Origin: Brevundimonas sp.
GTDB taxonomy: Bacteria; Pseudomonadota; Alphaproteobacteria; Caulobacterales; Caulobacteraceae
DNA: 64,000 bases
Assembly: GCF_030682035.1 (NCBI RefSeq)
Contig: NZ_JAUXQZ010000025.1
Coordinates: forward strand, 428,368 to 492,367
Reading direction: 5' to 3'
Shown here: in pieces, positions 37,611 through 46,991 of the stretch
Position numbering within the stretch: position 1 is the stretch's first letter
Layout: each line of letters starts with the position of its first letter
Position numbers and translations under genes: made by a program
Notes under the pieces: model-generated
Database searches by the model: none
What the model was told of the DNA's origin: nothing
What the model saw: only the letters and a program-made list of their open reading frames with translations

Positions 37611-40487
37611 ATGAAGTCCCGCCTGTTCACCGCCGCCTCGATCGCCGCCCTGATGCTGGGCGTTTCCGCCTGCGCCTCCACCGACATGACCGCCGATATG
37701 GCGGCGCCGGGCATGGATGCCGTCGCGGCTCCCGCCGCCAGCCGCGAGATCGTGGTGCCGCCGCTGGGCTTCGCCGAGCGGACGCTGCCGAACGGTCTGA
37801 GGGTGTTCACCGCGCGTGACACCGCCACGTCGAACGTCACGGTCCAGGTCTGGTACAAGGTCGGCGCCAAGGACGATCCGGAAGGCCGCTCCGGCTTCGC
37901 CCACATGTTCGAACACCTGATGTTCAAGGCGACGCGGAACCTGCCGCAGGAGACCTTCGACCGTTTGACCGAGGATGTCGGCGGCTCGAACAACGCCTCC
38001 ACCGGTCTGGACGTCACCAACTATTATGAGACCGTGCCGGCCCAGCATCTGGAGCGGATGCTGTTCGCCGAATCCGAGCGGATGGGGGCGCTGGTCGTCG
38101 ACGAGGCCTCGTTCGAGAGCGAGCGCGACGTGGTCAAGGAGGAGTTCCGCCAGCGCGTCCTGTCGACCCCCTATGGCCGGTTCCAGCGCCTGCACTCCCA
38201 GGCCTTCATCTTTCAGAACAGCCCCTATCGCCGCCCGGGCATCGGCTCGATCGCCGACCTGGACGCCGCCACCATCGACGACGTGCTGCGCTTCCATGAG
38301 ACCTTCTACCGGCCCGACAACGCCTATCTGATCGTGGCGGGAAACTTTGATCAGGCCCAGCTGGACGCCTGGATCGACGGCTATTTCGGCGGCATCGAAA
38401 ATCCCGACCGCGCCCTGCCCGTCAACAACGTGCCCGAGAGCTTCGGCACAGCGCGCGAGGCGACCTTCTATGGTCCGAACGTGCCCCTGCCGATGGTGCA
38501 GATCACCTGGCCCACCGTGCCCTATGCCCATCCCGACCGGGCGGCGCTGGACGTGCTGGACGGCATCCTGTCGACCGGGGAGTCGAGCCGTCTGTACCAG
38601 GCGCTGGTCTATCGTCAGCAGATCGCGACCTCGGCCACCTCGTCCAACAGCCAGCAGCAGCAGGTCGGGGTGCTGAACACCTCGGCCATCATGAGCGCCG
38701 GCCATACGCCGGACGAAGGAATGAGCGCCCTGCGCGCCGAGGTCGCCCGCATTCGCGACGAACCGGTCACCGAGGCCGAACTGGCCGAGGCCAAGACCGA
38801 ACTGGTGGCCAGCGCGCTGCGGGGGCTGGAGACCATCGACGGCCGGGCCTTCGCGCTGGGCTACACACTGATCATGACCGGCGATCCGACCAGCGCGGAT
38901 CGCGACGTCGCCAACATCCAGGCCGTGACCGTCGCCGACGTGCAGCGTGTGGCGCGCCAGTACCTGCGCGACGATCGCGCCATCGCCATGCGCTATCTGC
39001 AGGCTGACGCCGAAAATCCGGCTTCGGCGGTGCAGGAAGTGTTTACCGCGCCGATCACCCTGGCGACCCTGGCGGCCGCGGGCGAGCGGGTGACCCTGCT
39101 GCCCGAAGGCCAGCGTACGCCCCTGCCGCAGCCGGGCCCCGCCGTTGACGCCGCCACGCCACAGGTGGCCGAGCGCCGGCTCGCCAACGGCATGCGGGTG
39201 CTGGTGGCCCGCAAGCCGGGTCTACCGCTTATCTCGGCCCGGCTGAGCTTCAACGCCGGCACCGCTGACGACCCGGCGGGCAAGGCGGGCGTCGCCAACT
39301 TCACCGCCTCGCTGCTGACCCAGGGGACACAAACCCGCTCCGCTCCCGAGATCGCCACCGAGATCGAGCGTCTGGGCGCGGATATCGGCGCGGGCGCCGG
39401 CGTGGACTTCACCAATGTCTTCGCCTCCTCGCCGTCCAATGTCTTCCCGCAGACCATGGCCCTGATGGCCGACGTGGTGCGCAACCCGGCCTATGCCGCC
39501 GAGGAGCTGGACCGCGAAAAGACCCAGACGCTGAACGGTCTGCGGGTCGCCCTGTCGCAGCCGGGGCCGGTGTCCAACCTGGCCGCCGCCCGCGCGGTGT
39601 TCGGCGAGGCGCCCTACGCCCTGCCCGGCTCAGGCACCCCCGGCACCATTCCGGGCCTGACCCGCGACGATCTGGTCGCCTTCCATGAGGGCCGTTACCG
39701 GCCCAGCCACGCGACGCTGGTGTTCTCGGGCGATATCACGCCCGAAGCGGCCTATGCGCTGGCGGAACAGGCCTTCGGCGACTGGCGCGATCCGGCCGGA
39801 ACCGTGGCGACGATCGACGACCCGGCCGGGGCGCTGGTGGCGCCGCGCATCATCGTCATCGACCAGCCCGGCGCCGGTCAGGCGGCGGTGGTCGCGGCCC
39901 TGCGCGGCATCGCCCGCACCGACGAGGATTATTTCCCGCTTCTGGTGGGCAACAGTCTGATGGGCGGCGGCTTCTCGGCGCGCCTCAATCAGGAGATCCG
40001 GATCAAGCGCGGCCTGTCCTACGGGGCCAACTCCGGCCTCGGGGTGCGCGAGGACGAGGGCATACTGACCGCCTCGGCCCAGACCCGTAACGACGCTGTG
40101 CCGGAAGTGGCCGAACTGATTCTGGCGGAAATCGCCCGTCTGTCGGCGACCACCGCGACGGAGGCCGAACTGGCCCCGCGCCGGGCGACCCTGATCGGCT
40201 CGTTCGGTCGTCAGCTCGAGACCGTGGATGGTCTGGGCGGTCTGGTCGCCAATCTGGCCTTGTACGGCCTGCCGCTGACCAGCCTCGCCAGCTACGACGA
40301 CGACGTGAATGGCGTGACTCCGGAGGCCATCCGGGCCGCTGCCGCCGAACACCTGCCCGCCTCCAGCGCCAGCCTGGTCATCGTTGGTGACGCGGCAGTC
40401 TTCCTGACCGCGCTGCGGGCGAAATACCCCAACATCGAGGTGGTGCCGCTGTCGAGCCTGAACATCGACTCGGTGACGCTGAGGTAG
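37611..40487 (+). CDS. M16-family zinc peptidase, lipoprotein, fused two-domain form
   Basis: 958 aa. The signal peptide ends in GVSAC with a lipobox Cys21, so it is likely anchored to the outer or inner membrane facing the periplasm. The N-terminal M16 unit has HMFEHLMF (zinc-binding HxxEH, His98, Glu101, His102) with the distal Glu in ESERDVVKEEF. The C-terminal unit starting near 520 (RLANGMRVLVARKPGLPLIS) lacks HxxEH and is the usual inactive partner. Two-domain pitrilysin-like peptidases degrade peptides. Single transcription unit by appearance. Confidence 0.93.
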   Translation: MKSRLFTAASIAALMLGVSACASTDMTADMAAPGMDAVAAPAASREIVVPPLGFAERTLPNGLRVFTARDTATSNVTVQVWYKVGAKDDPEGRSGFAHMFEHLMFKATRNLPQETFDRLTEDVGGSNNASTGLDVTNYYETVPAQHLERMLFAESERMGALVVDEASFESERDVVKEEFRQRVLSTPYGRFQRLHSQAFIFQNSPYRRPGIGSIADLDAATIDDVLRFHETFYRPDNAYLIVAGNFDQAQLDAWIDGYFGGIENPDRALPVNNVPESFGTAREATFYGPNVPLPMVQITWPTVPYAHPDRAALDVLDGILSTGESSRLYQALVYRQQIATSATSSNSQQQQVGVLNTSAIMSAGHTPDEGMSALRAEVARIRDEPVTEAELAEAKTELVASALRGLETIDGRAFALGYTLIMTGDPTSADRDVANIQAVTVADVQRVARQYLRDDRAIAMRYLQADAENPASAVQEVFTAPITLATLAAAGERVTLLPEGQRTPLPQPGPAVDAATPQVAERRLANGMRVLVARKPGLPLISARLSFNAGTADDPAGKAGVANFTASLLTQGTQTRSAPEIATEIERLGADIGAGAGVDFTNVFASSPSNVFPQTMALMADVVRNPAYAAEELDREKTQTLNGLRVALSQPGPVSNLAAARAVFGEAPYALPGSGTPGTIPGLTRDDLVAFHEGRYRPSHATLVFSGDITPEAAYALAEQAFGDWRDPAGTVATIDDPAGALVAPRIIVIDQPGAGQAAVVAALRGIARTDEDYFPLLVGNSLMGGGFSARLNQEIRIKRGLSYGANSGLGVREDEGILTASAQTRNDAVPEVAELILAEIARLSATTATEAELAPRRATLIGSFGRQLETVDGLGGLVANLALYGLPLTSLASYDDDVNGVTPEAIRAAAAEHLPASSASLVIVGDAAVFLTALRAKYPNIEVVPLSSLNIDSVTLR

Positions 40488-40490
40488 GCC

Positions 40491-41321
40491 TCAGGCCGAC
40501 AGACAGACGACCTGCGCCACCCGCAGTTCGCGGCGCAGGTCGTCGGCGACCAGGCCGTAGTTGTCGACGGTGACGATGCGGCCGGTCAGGGGCTCGTCGG
40601 CCTTCTGGACCCCGCGGATGGCGGGGCCGAAGGTGTCCGGCGAGGTGGTGTAGATCCGGCCCCGGCGCGGACTTTCGGCGATGGTGACGCCGATCGCGCG
40701 GCCCTGACGATCCAGCACGGGCGCACCCGACAGGCCCGCCAGGGTGCCGCCCAGACCGTCGGTACGGCCGACCTCGGCCCAGGCCAGAACCGGTTCGTCG
40801 CGCTGTCCCCGGCCCCGCACCCTGAGCGTCTCGCGGCCGAGCAGGCGCGAAGCGACCTCGCCCGCCCGCGCCTGGGGGTAGCCGGGATGGAAGCCGCGCT
40901 GTCCGGCGCGCAGGGCATACGGGGCCATGACCGGAACAGCGTCGGACCCGCCCCGGGTCAGGAGGACGGCGATATCGGCGCGGGGCGCCAGCCGCACGTC
41001 CGCCGCCACGGCCCGGCCGCCCCCGACCATGATGGCCGGGCGTCGGCAACCCTCGACCACATGACGGGCTGTGACCCAGAGGCCGTCGCGAGAGATCGAA
41101 AAGGCGGTGCCGGAGGCCGGCTGGAAGGGAATGTCCGGGGCGTTGACGGTGACGGCCGGATCGAACGGCGTGATGGGTCCCAGCAGGGCGCCCTCGACCT
41201 CATCGGGCGCAGGCGGCGCAGGCGGGGCGTCAGCGTTTTCGCGCAACCGAAGCGACCAGATGACCAGGGCGCTGACGACCAGCGAATAGACGAGCCAGTC
41301 CGGCGTTTTGGGGAAGGCCAC
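40491..41321 (-). CDS. Membrane-anchored trypsin-like serine protease
   Basis: 276 aa with an N-terminal anchor (DWLVYSLVVSALVIWSLRL, 8-26). The catalytic triad is visible: His in WVTARHVVEGC, Asp in ADIAVLLTRGG and Ser in LAGLSGAPVLDRQGRAIG. No PDZ domain follows, so it is a short DegP/trypsin-like protease facing the periplasm. It is four nt from the convergent M16 stop and 4 nt from the DUF350 gene upstream on its strand, so the two may form an operon. Confidence 0.85.
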   Translation of the reverse strand: MAFPKTPDWLVYSLVVSALVIWSLRLRENADAPPAPPAPDEVEGALLGPITPFDPAVTVNAPDIPFQPASGTAFSISRDGLWVTARHVVEGCRRPAIMVGGGRAVAADVRLAPRADIAVLLTRGGSDAVPVMAPYALRAGQRGFHPGYPQARAGEVASRLLGRETLRVRGRGQRDEPVLAWAEVGRTDGLGGTLAGLSGAPVLDRQGRAIGVTIAESPRRGRIYTTSPDTFGPAIRGVQKADEPLTGRIVTVDNYGLVADDLRRELRVAQVVCLSA

Positions 41322-41325
41322 GGCC

Positions 41326-41769
41326 TCAGCCTGTCAGGGCGGCGGCGAGGATCAGGGCGGTCGACAGCTTGGCGCCGACCAGCAGGACGGCGGCGGCGAT
41401 CTCTCCGTCGCGGATGCGTTGGGGCAGGCCGGTGAGGACCATGTCGACCAGACGGAACGCCAGAAGCTGCAGCACCACAGTGGCGACGCCCCACAGAGCG
41501 ATGTCCTTGATCGAGGTCGAGACGCTGAGACTGACCGCGAGCGGGATGGCGAGGCCGACCAGAACGCCGGAGAAGGCGACGGCGGCGGCCGCGTTGCCCT
41601 CACGGATCAGGGCGATCTCCTTCCACGGCGTGAACAGGGCATAGAGGATCGCCCCCACCGCCAGAAGAGCCAGTGTCACGCCAAGGTGCGCCAGCGTCGT
41701 CGGGAAGCCTGACGCGAAGGCCTGGACCTCGGCGCTTTCGAGCAGGGTTGTGAGGGACGAGGAGTCCAT
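41326..41769 (-). CDS. DUF350 membrane protein
   Basis: 147 aa from ATG 41769 (MDSSSLTTLLESAEVQAF); the track start is too early. Four membrane segments (about 24-46, 58-80, 90-112, 125-146) in the pattern of DUF350, with FTPWKEIALIREGNAAAAVAFSGVLVGLAIPLA as the conserved core (E-I-x-x-GN-x-AAA). The function is unknown; family members often neighbour phage-shock or polyamine genes. It lies just upstream of the anchored protease on the same strand. Confidence 0.85.
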   Translation of the reverse strand: MDSSSLTTLLESAEVQAFASGFPTTLAHLGVTLALLAVGAILYALFTPWKEIALIREGNAAAAVAFSGVLVGLAIPLAVSLSVSTSIKDIALWGVATVVLQLLAFRLVDMVLTGLPQRIRDGEIAAAVLLVGAKLSTALILAAALTG

Positions 41770-41931
41770 GGCTGTCCGGTTGCAAGAGCCCGGCGACGAT
41801 TGCCCGGTTTTTGCCTCAATCCGCAAGGGGGATGGGGACACAGTTGGTCAAGAACTGTGACGCGGTGTGTCGGGGATGGGTTTGGAGATGGGACTCTCGA
41901 TCCCAAGACCCCATACCGCAAACCCCAAACC

Positions 41932-43101
41932 CTAGGCGGCTTCAGCTTCCGACTTCCTGCGCACGGAGGCCCGCACCTTCTCGCTCTCGGACTTCAGCTG
42001 ACCGCAGGCGGCAAGGATGTCGCGGCCGCGGGGGGTGCGAATCGGACTGGCGTAACCGGCCTTGTTGAGGATGGCGGCGAACCGTTCGATCGTCTTCCAG
42101 TCCGAGCATTCATAGTCCGTGCCCGGCCACGGATTGAACGGGATCAGGTTGACCTTGGCGGGGATGCCCTCGATCAGTTTGAGCAGGGCGCGGGCCTCGT
42201 CCGGCGAGTCGTTGACGCCTTTCAGCATCACATATTCGAACGTCACCCGGCGGGCGTTGGACAGTCCCGGATAGGCGCGGATGCCGGCCATCAGCTGGGC
42301 GAGGTCGTATTTCTTGTTCAGGGGCACCAGCACGTCGCGCAGGGCGTCGTTGGTCGCGTGCAGGCTGATCGCCAGCATGGCCTGGGTGCGGGTTCCCAAT
42401 GCCTCCAGCTGGGGCGTGACGCCCGAGGTCGAGACGGTGATCCGGCGGCGCGACAGGGCGATGCCCTCATTGTCGGAGATGATGTCGATCGCGTCGGCGA
42501 CGTGGTCGAGATTATACAGCGGCTCGCCCATGCCCATGAAGACGATGTTGGACAGACGGCGGTCTTCCCTGGGCGACGGCCATTCCTCGAGGTCGTCGCG
42601 GGCGACCTGGACCTGGGCCACGATCTCGGCGGCGGTCAGGTTACGGACCAGCTTCTGGGTGCCTGTGTGGCAGAAGGTGCAGTTCAGCGTACAGCCGACC
42701 TGCGAGGACACGCACAGGGCGCCCGCGCGCCCGACGTCGGGGATGTAGACGGTCTCGATCTCGATGCCCGGCGCGGTGCGGATCAGCCATTTGCGGGTGC
42801 CGTCCTTCGACACCTGGCGCTCGACGATCTCGGGCCGGGAGAGGGTGAAGGCGGCGGCGAGCTTCGCCTGCGTATCCTTCGCCACATTGCTCATGGCGGC
42901 GAAGTCGGTGACGCCGAAATGGTGGATCCAGCCCCAGACCTGCGAGGCGCGCATCTTCGCCTTCTCGGGCGGACAGATGTCGGCGTCGATCAATGCCTGA
43001 CGCAGGCCCGCGCGCGTCAGCCCCGAGAGGTTGACGGGCGCCGCCGCGGCGGCGGCGGCTCGCTGTGCGGGCGTGCGGGAAAGGTCGAGCGTCAGGCTCA
43101 A
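41932..43101 (-). CDS. rlmN: 23S rRNA (adenine2503-C2)-methyltransferase RlmN
   Basis: 389-aa radical SAM enzyme that methylates A2503 of 23S rRNA and A37 of some tRNAs. The cluster motif is [11 protein letters not shown] in [13 protein letters not shown], with [12 protein letters not shown] and the second conserved Cys region [12 protein letters not shown] present. The long N-terminal accessory domain ([25 protein letters not shown]) is intact. The ATG at 43101 fits the usual length. No antibiotic-resistance variant (Cfr) feature is seen. Confidence 0.95.
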   Translation of the reverse strand: MSLTLDLSRTPAQRAAAAAAAPVNLSGLTRAGLRQALIDADICPPEKAKMRASQVWGWIHHFGVTDFAAMSNVAKDTQAKLAAAFTLSRPEIVERQVSKDGTRKWLIRTAPGIEIETVYIPDVGRAGALCVSSQVGCTLNCTFCHTGTQKLVRNLTAAEIVAQVQVARDDLEEWPSPREDRRLSNIVFMGMGEPLYNLDHVADAIDIISDNEGIALSRRRITVSTSGVTPQLEALGTRTQAMLAISLHATNDALRDVLVPLNKKYDLAQLMAGIRAYPGLSNARRVTFEYVMLKGVNDSPDEARALLKLIEGIPAKVNLIPFNPWPGTDYECSDWKTIERFAAILNKAGYASPIRTPRGRDILAACGQLKSESEKVRASVRRKSEAEAA

Positions 43102-43176
43102 GGCGGCATCCTGAAAGCGTGGGAGGCGCGGCTTATACCACAGATCGGGAAGGATTTAAGGCGCGAGACAGCCGCT

Positions 43177-43581
43177 TCAGTCCGCCTCATCCTCGATCAC
43201 ATCGATCCGGTCGTCATCCAGCCCGAAATGGTGGCCGATTTCGTGGATCAGGACGTGGGCGATGATCTCGGACAGGCCGACGTCGCCGCGCTCGCACCAT
43301 TCGTCGAGGATCGGGCGGCGGTAGAGGAAGATGCGCGAGGGTTCGGCCGCGGGGCCGAGGGAGTCGCGCAGGCCGATGTCGATGCCGTGGTAGAGGCCGG
43401 TCAGTTCGAACGGGTCCTCCATCTCCATCATCGCCAATGTCTCTTCGTCGGCGAAGTCGTCGACGCGGATCACCACCTCGCCCGCCAGCGACCGGAACGG
43501 CTCGGGCAGGACGTCGAACGCCTCGCGCGCCAGCCGGGCGAAGTCGTCGAGGGAGGGGGCGGTCTGGGTGGTCCAGGTCAT
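43177..43581 (-). CDS. Metallopeptidase-family zincin (DUF1025-like)
   Basis: 134 aa. LIHEIGHHFGLDDDRID contains HExxHxxG and an Asp ligand typical of this minimal zincin family. Upstream, DVLPEPFRSLAGEVVIRVDDFADEE and ELTGLYHGIDIG match the family. It has no signal peptide. Substrate unknown; it is often near division or translation genes. A small inverted repeat begins 4 nt upstream of its start codon. Confidence 0.85.
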   Translation of the reverse strand: MTWTTQTAPSLDDFARLAREAFDVLPEPFRSLAGEVVIRVDDFADEETLAMMEMEDPFELTGLYHGIDIGLRDSLGPAAEPSRIFLYRRPILDEWCERGDVGLSEIIAHVLIHEIGHHFGLDDDRIDVIEDEAD

Positions 43582-43584
43582 ATG

Positions 43585-43651
43585 AGGCAGTAGGCAGCAG
43601 GCAACAGGAATTAGGAAGGGCAGGCGGAACGAACCCTACCGCCTACTGCCT
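43585..43651. repeat. Inverted repeat upstream of divL
   Basis: AGGCAGTAGGC at 43585-43595 and GCCTACTGCCT at 43641-43651 are perfect complements. The left side continues into degenerate tandem CAGCAGGCAACAGG. Located in the divergent promoter gap. Confidence 0.6.
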
Positions 43652-43719
43652 GATCCCTCGACCCCCGCCCCTCATGCGTTATGGTTACCGAATCAGGGCG
43701 CGGGAGCGGACACGACACC

Positions 43720-46059
43720 ATGGCCGAGGCCGACATCGCCTATGTCGCGACCGCGGGCGCAGCGGGGCTGGCCCTGGCCCTCAGCGCCTGGGCGGCGCGG
43801 CTGCGCGGGCGACTGGCGGTGCGCAACCGGGTGGCCGAGTCCGACCTGGCGGCAGCCTTGGTCGACCTGGCCGATCGCGACGGCGCGCTGGCGGCGTTCG
43901 AGGATGTGCGGCTGGCCCTGACGCCGGACGGTCGGACCAAGCGGCTGGGCGCGCCCCAGGCCTGGAAGGCCCTGACGCTTGATCTGGCCCGCGTCGATGA
44001 GCATGAGCACGATCCGGGGCTGGTCGTGCTGGACGCCGTGCGGCTGGCGGCTGGACCGCGGCTGGACGCCCTGATCGATCAGGGCGAGGCGTTCGACGCC
44101 GTGCTGGAAGGCTCGGGCGGAGCCTGGTCGGTCGAGGGCCGGTCATCGGCAGGCGCGGCCTGGTTGAGGCTGTCGCGGCTGGGGCTGGTCGGTACGGCCG
44201 CCGAAAGCGGCCTGGGCCTGCTGGCCGATTCCTATCCGGCGCCGACCTGGATCACTGATGCGGCCGGGCGGCTGGCCTGGGCCAACAAGGCCTGGCTGAC
44301 CGAGATGAAGGCCGACAGCGTCGATCAGGCGCGCGAAAAGGGGCTGAGCTTCGACCGCGGCGCCGACGCCATCGTGGCCGAGGCGGGCCGGACGAACCAG
44401 CATCAGGACGGCTTCCGCTGGACCACCGGCGGCGGACGGCGGCGGGCGTGGCGGATCGTGGCCGAGCCGGTCCAGGGGGGGGCGGGCGCGGTGCTGGCCT
44501 TTGCACTGGACATGACCGAGGCGGAGGAGACCCGCGACACCCTGCGCCGCCACGTCGAAGCCCATGACGAGACGCTGAATCATCTGGCCGACGCGGTCGC
44601 CATCTTCGGTCCATCCAAGCGGCTGGCTTTCCACAACACCGCCTTCCAGACGCTGTTCAACATCGATCCGGCCTGGCTGGACGAGCGACCGACCCATGCC
44701 GAGCTGCTGGACCGACTGCGCCAGCGCCGCCTGCTGCCCGAGGTCATCGACTACGCCGGCTGGAAGGCCAATGAGCTGGATTTCTACGGCGCCTCGGCGG
44801 CCGCGCCGGACGACAGCTGGTCCCTGCCCGACGGCCGGACACTGAGGGTCGTCCGCCAGCCGCACCCGCTGGGCGGTGTGCTGCTGTTGTTCTCGGACAT
44901 CACCGACGAGTTGAAGCTGCGCAGCCGGTTCAACGCCCAGATCCAGGTTCAGACCGCGACGCTGGACAAGCTCAATGACGCCGTGGCTGTGTTCGGCTCC
45001 GACGGGCGTCTGCGGCTGCACAACGAGGCCTTCGACGCCTTCTGGGGCGTGACGGGCGAGGCGCTGGACGCGGCGGGGGATTTCGACGCCGTGGCGGCCC
45101 TGTGCCAGTCGACCATGCCCGATCCCGCCCTGTGGCTGGGGTTGAAGGCGCGGGTCGCTGACCCCGATCCGGAAAGCCGGGTGCCGATCGCCGGCGAGGG
45201 CAAGACCACCGACGGGCGCATCGCTTCATGGCAGACCCGGCCCCTGCCGGACGGCGCCACCCTGGTGGCCTTTGCCGACGTCACGGCGCGGCGCGGGCTG
45301 GAACAGGCGCTGGCGGCCAAGGCCCAGGCGCTGGAGGAATCAACGGCGCTGAAACGCGAGTTCGTGGGCAGCGTCTCGTACGAGCTGCGCACGCCCCTGA
45401 CCACCATCGTCGGCTATTCCGAACTGCTCGAGATGCAGGCCGATCTGCCCGAGCGCAGCCGACAGCATGCCGGCGCCATCCGCATCGCCGCCAGCCAGCT
45501 GGCCAGTTCAATCGATGATGTGCTGGACATGGCCCAGATCGACGCGGGCGAGATGGAGCTTCAACTCGGCGACGTCCGGGTGTGCGACCTGCTGGACGCG
45601 GCCGGCGAACGGGTCCAGGCCCGGATCGAGGCGCGGGGCGCCAGTCTGAAGATCCATTGCCCCGACGGCCTGCGCCCCATCCGCGCCGACGCCCAGCGGG
45701 TCGGTCAGGCGCTCGACCATCTGCTGGATCACGCCGCCCGGGCCGTGTCGGAAGGCGGGGCCGTGACCCTGACCGCCGAAGTCACCTCATCGGAGGTCCG
45801 CATCCGCGTCGAGGACACCGGACGCGGCATTCCCTATCACTTGCAGGCCCATGTCTTTGATCGCTTCGTGCGACGCGAGCGCGGCGGGCCGGGCGTCGGT
45901 CTGGCGCTGGTCAAGGCGCTGGTCGAGCTGCACGGCGGTTGGGCCGAGGTGGAGAGCGAACCCGGCAAGGGCGCGACCTTCATCCTGCACCTGCCGCTGG
46001 AGGCGGCGGTCGTCGCGGCCGCGCCGGAGTTGCGGCTCGGAGTGGCGAGTGGCGAGTGA
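43720..46059 (+). CDS. divL: DivL, tyrosine-containing pseudo-histidine-kinase of the cell cycle
   Basis: 779 aa from ATG 43720 (43681 possible). One N-terminal membrane segment (IAYVATAGAAGLALALSAW), then PAS-like domains near 165-270, 280-400 and 410-525, a DHp helix and an ATPase-like domain. The DHp reads REFVGSVSYELRTPLTTIVG: Tyr554 replaces the His of SHELRTPL, the defining feature of Caulobacter DivL (Tyr550). The N-box (LDHLLDHAARAV) lacks the usual Asn, while GPGVGLALVKALVELHGG is intact. DivL there controls CckA and so CtrA. The C-terminal residues VASGE come from a flanking repeat. Confidence 0.92.
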   Translation: MAEADIAYVATAGAAGLALALSAWAARLRGRLAVRNRVAESDLAAALVDLADRDGALAAFEDVRLALTPDGRTKRLGAPQAWKALTLDLARVDEHEHDPGLVVLDAVRLAAGPRLDALIDQGEAFDAVLEGSGGAWSVEGRSSAGAAWLRLSRLGLVGTAAESGLGLLADSYPAPTWITDAAGRLAWANKAWLTEMKADSVDQAREKGLSFDRGADAIVAEAGRTNQHQDGFRWTTGGGRRRAWRIVAEPVQGGAGAVLAFALDMTEAEETRDTLRRHVEAHDETLNHLADAVAIFGPSKRLAFHNTAFQTLFNIDPAWLDERPTHAELLDRLRQRRLLPEVIDYAGWKANELDFYGASAAAPDDSWSLPDGRTLRVVRQPHPLGGVLLLFSDITDELKLRSRFNAQIQVQTATLDKLNDAVAVFGSDGRLRLHNEAFDAFWGVTGEALDAAGDFDAVAALCQSTMPDPALWLGLKARVADPDPESRVPIAGEGKTTDGRIASWQTRPLPDGATLVAFADVTARRGLEQALAAKAQALEESTALKREFVGSVSYELRTPLTTIVGYSELLEMQADLPERSRQHAGAIRIAASQLASSIDDVLDMAQIDAGEMELQLGDVRVCDLLDAAGERVQARIEARGASLKIHCPDGLRPIRADAQRVGQALDHLLDHAARAVSEGGAVTLTAEVTSSEVRIRVEDTGRGIPYHLQAHVFDRFVRRERGGPGVGLALVKALVELHGGWAEVESEPGKGATFILHLPLEAAVVAAAPELRLGVASGE

Positions 46060-46137
46060 CGAGTGGCGAGAAAGGCCCGCTCGCTTTGACTCGCCCCTGC
46101 GCACTCACTACCCACTCGCCACTCGCCCCTCGCCACT
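46041..46137. repeat. GTGGCGA repeat array with inverted copy after divL
   Basis: Left, degenerate GAGTGGCGAGTGGCGAGTGA (46041-46070) covering the divL stop; right, its complement CCACTCGCCACTCGCCCC (46112-46137). Together they can form a large hairpin just upstream of the HAD gene. Confidence 0.7.
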
Positions 46138-46146
46138 GGACCTGTC

Positions 46147-46989
46147 ATGGCCAAGCCCCTCAAGACCGCGCTGATCTACGATTTCGACGGCACCCTCGCG
46201 CGCGGCAATATGCAGGAGGTCAGCTTCATTCCGTCGATCGGCATGAAGCCCCAGCAGTTCTGGGACAGCGTCTATCCCGAGACCCGGAAGGCCGATGGCG
46301 ACGGCATACTGATGTACATGCAGATGATGCTGGCCGCCGCCAAACAGGTGAACCAGCCGGTGACCAGACAGGCCCTGCGCGACCACGGCTGCGACGTCGC
46401 CCTGTTCGAGGGACTGCGGGATTTGTCGTGGTTCGACCGGATGAACGCCTATGGGGCCGAGGTCGGACTGGAGATGGAGCACTATATCATCTCGGCCGGA
46501 CTGACGGAGATGATCGAAGGCTGTCCGATCGCCAGGGCGTTCCGCCACGTCTATGCGTCGAAATACGTCTATGACGCCGACGATGTAGCGATCTGGCCGG
46601 CCGTGGGCGTCAACTACACGACCAAGACCCAGTATCTGTTCCGCATCAACAAGGGCGTGTTCAACCACTGGGACGACGAGCGGATCAACCGCTTCATCCC
46701 CGATGACGAACGTCCGATTCCGTTCGAGCGGATGATCTTCCTCGGCGACGGCGACACCGATGTGCCAACCATGAAGATGATGCACACTAAGGGCGGCTAT
46801 TCGATCGCCGTCTATGACCCCGACAACACCCCGCGGGACACGCGCAAGATCCACCGGCTGATCTCGGAGGACCGGGTCAATTTCGTCGCCGCCGCCGACT
46901 ATCGCGAGGGCACGGCGGTGGACCTGATCGTCAAGGGCCTGATCGGCCGGATCGCTGTCAATTGCGGTACGATGCCGGCCGATCTCTGA
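46147..46989 (+). CDS. HAD-family phosphatase
   Basis: 280 aa. ALIYDFDGTLARGNMQEVSF holds the nucleophile Asp12 and acid/base Asp14; FLGDGDTDVPTMKMM is the metal-binding loop. There is a helical cap with the unusual NYTTKTQYLFRINKGVFNHWDDERINRFIPDDE insert, which is conserved in a distinct haloacid-dehalogenase-like family of unknown substrate. It starts just after the repeat that follows divL and is probably cotranscribed with it. Confidence 0.85.
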   Translation: MAKPLKTALIYDFDGTLARGNMQEVSFIPSIGMKPQQFWDSVYPETRKADGDGILMYMQMMLAAAKQVNQPVTRQALRDHGCDVALFEGLRDLSWFDRMNAYGAEVGLEMEHYIISAGLTEMIEGCPIARAFRHVYASKYVYDADDVAIWPAVGVNYTTKTQYLFRINKGVFNHWDDERINRFIPDDERPIPFERMIFLGDGDTDVPTMKMMHTKGGYSIAVYDPDNTPRDTRKIHRLISEDRVNFVAAADYREGTAVDLIVKGLIGRIAVNCGTMPADL

Positions 46990-46991
46990 GC

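Noticed and set aside
41800-43593. 597-aa ORF antisense to rlmN and the zincin gene
   Set aside because: It spans two clear genes and their promoter gap; typical mirror ORF composition.
43720-46059. Ordinary sensor histidine kinase
   Set aside because: The H-box has Tyr instead of His and matches the DivL form.
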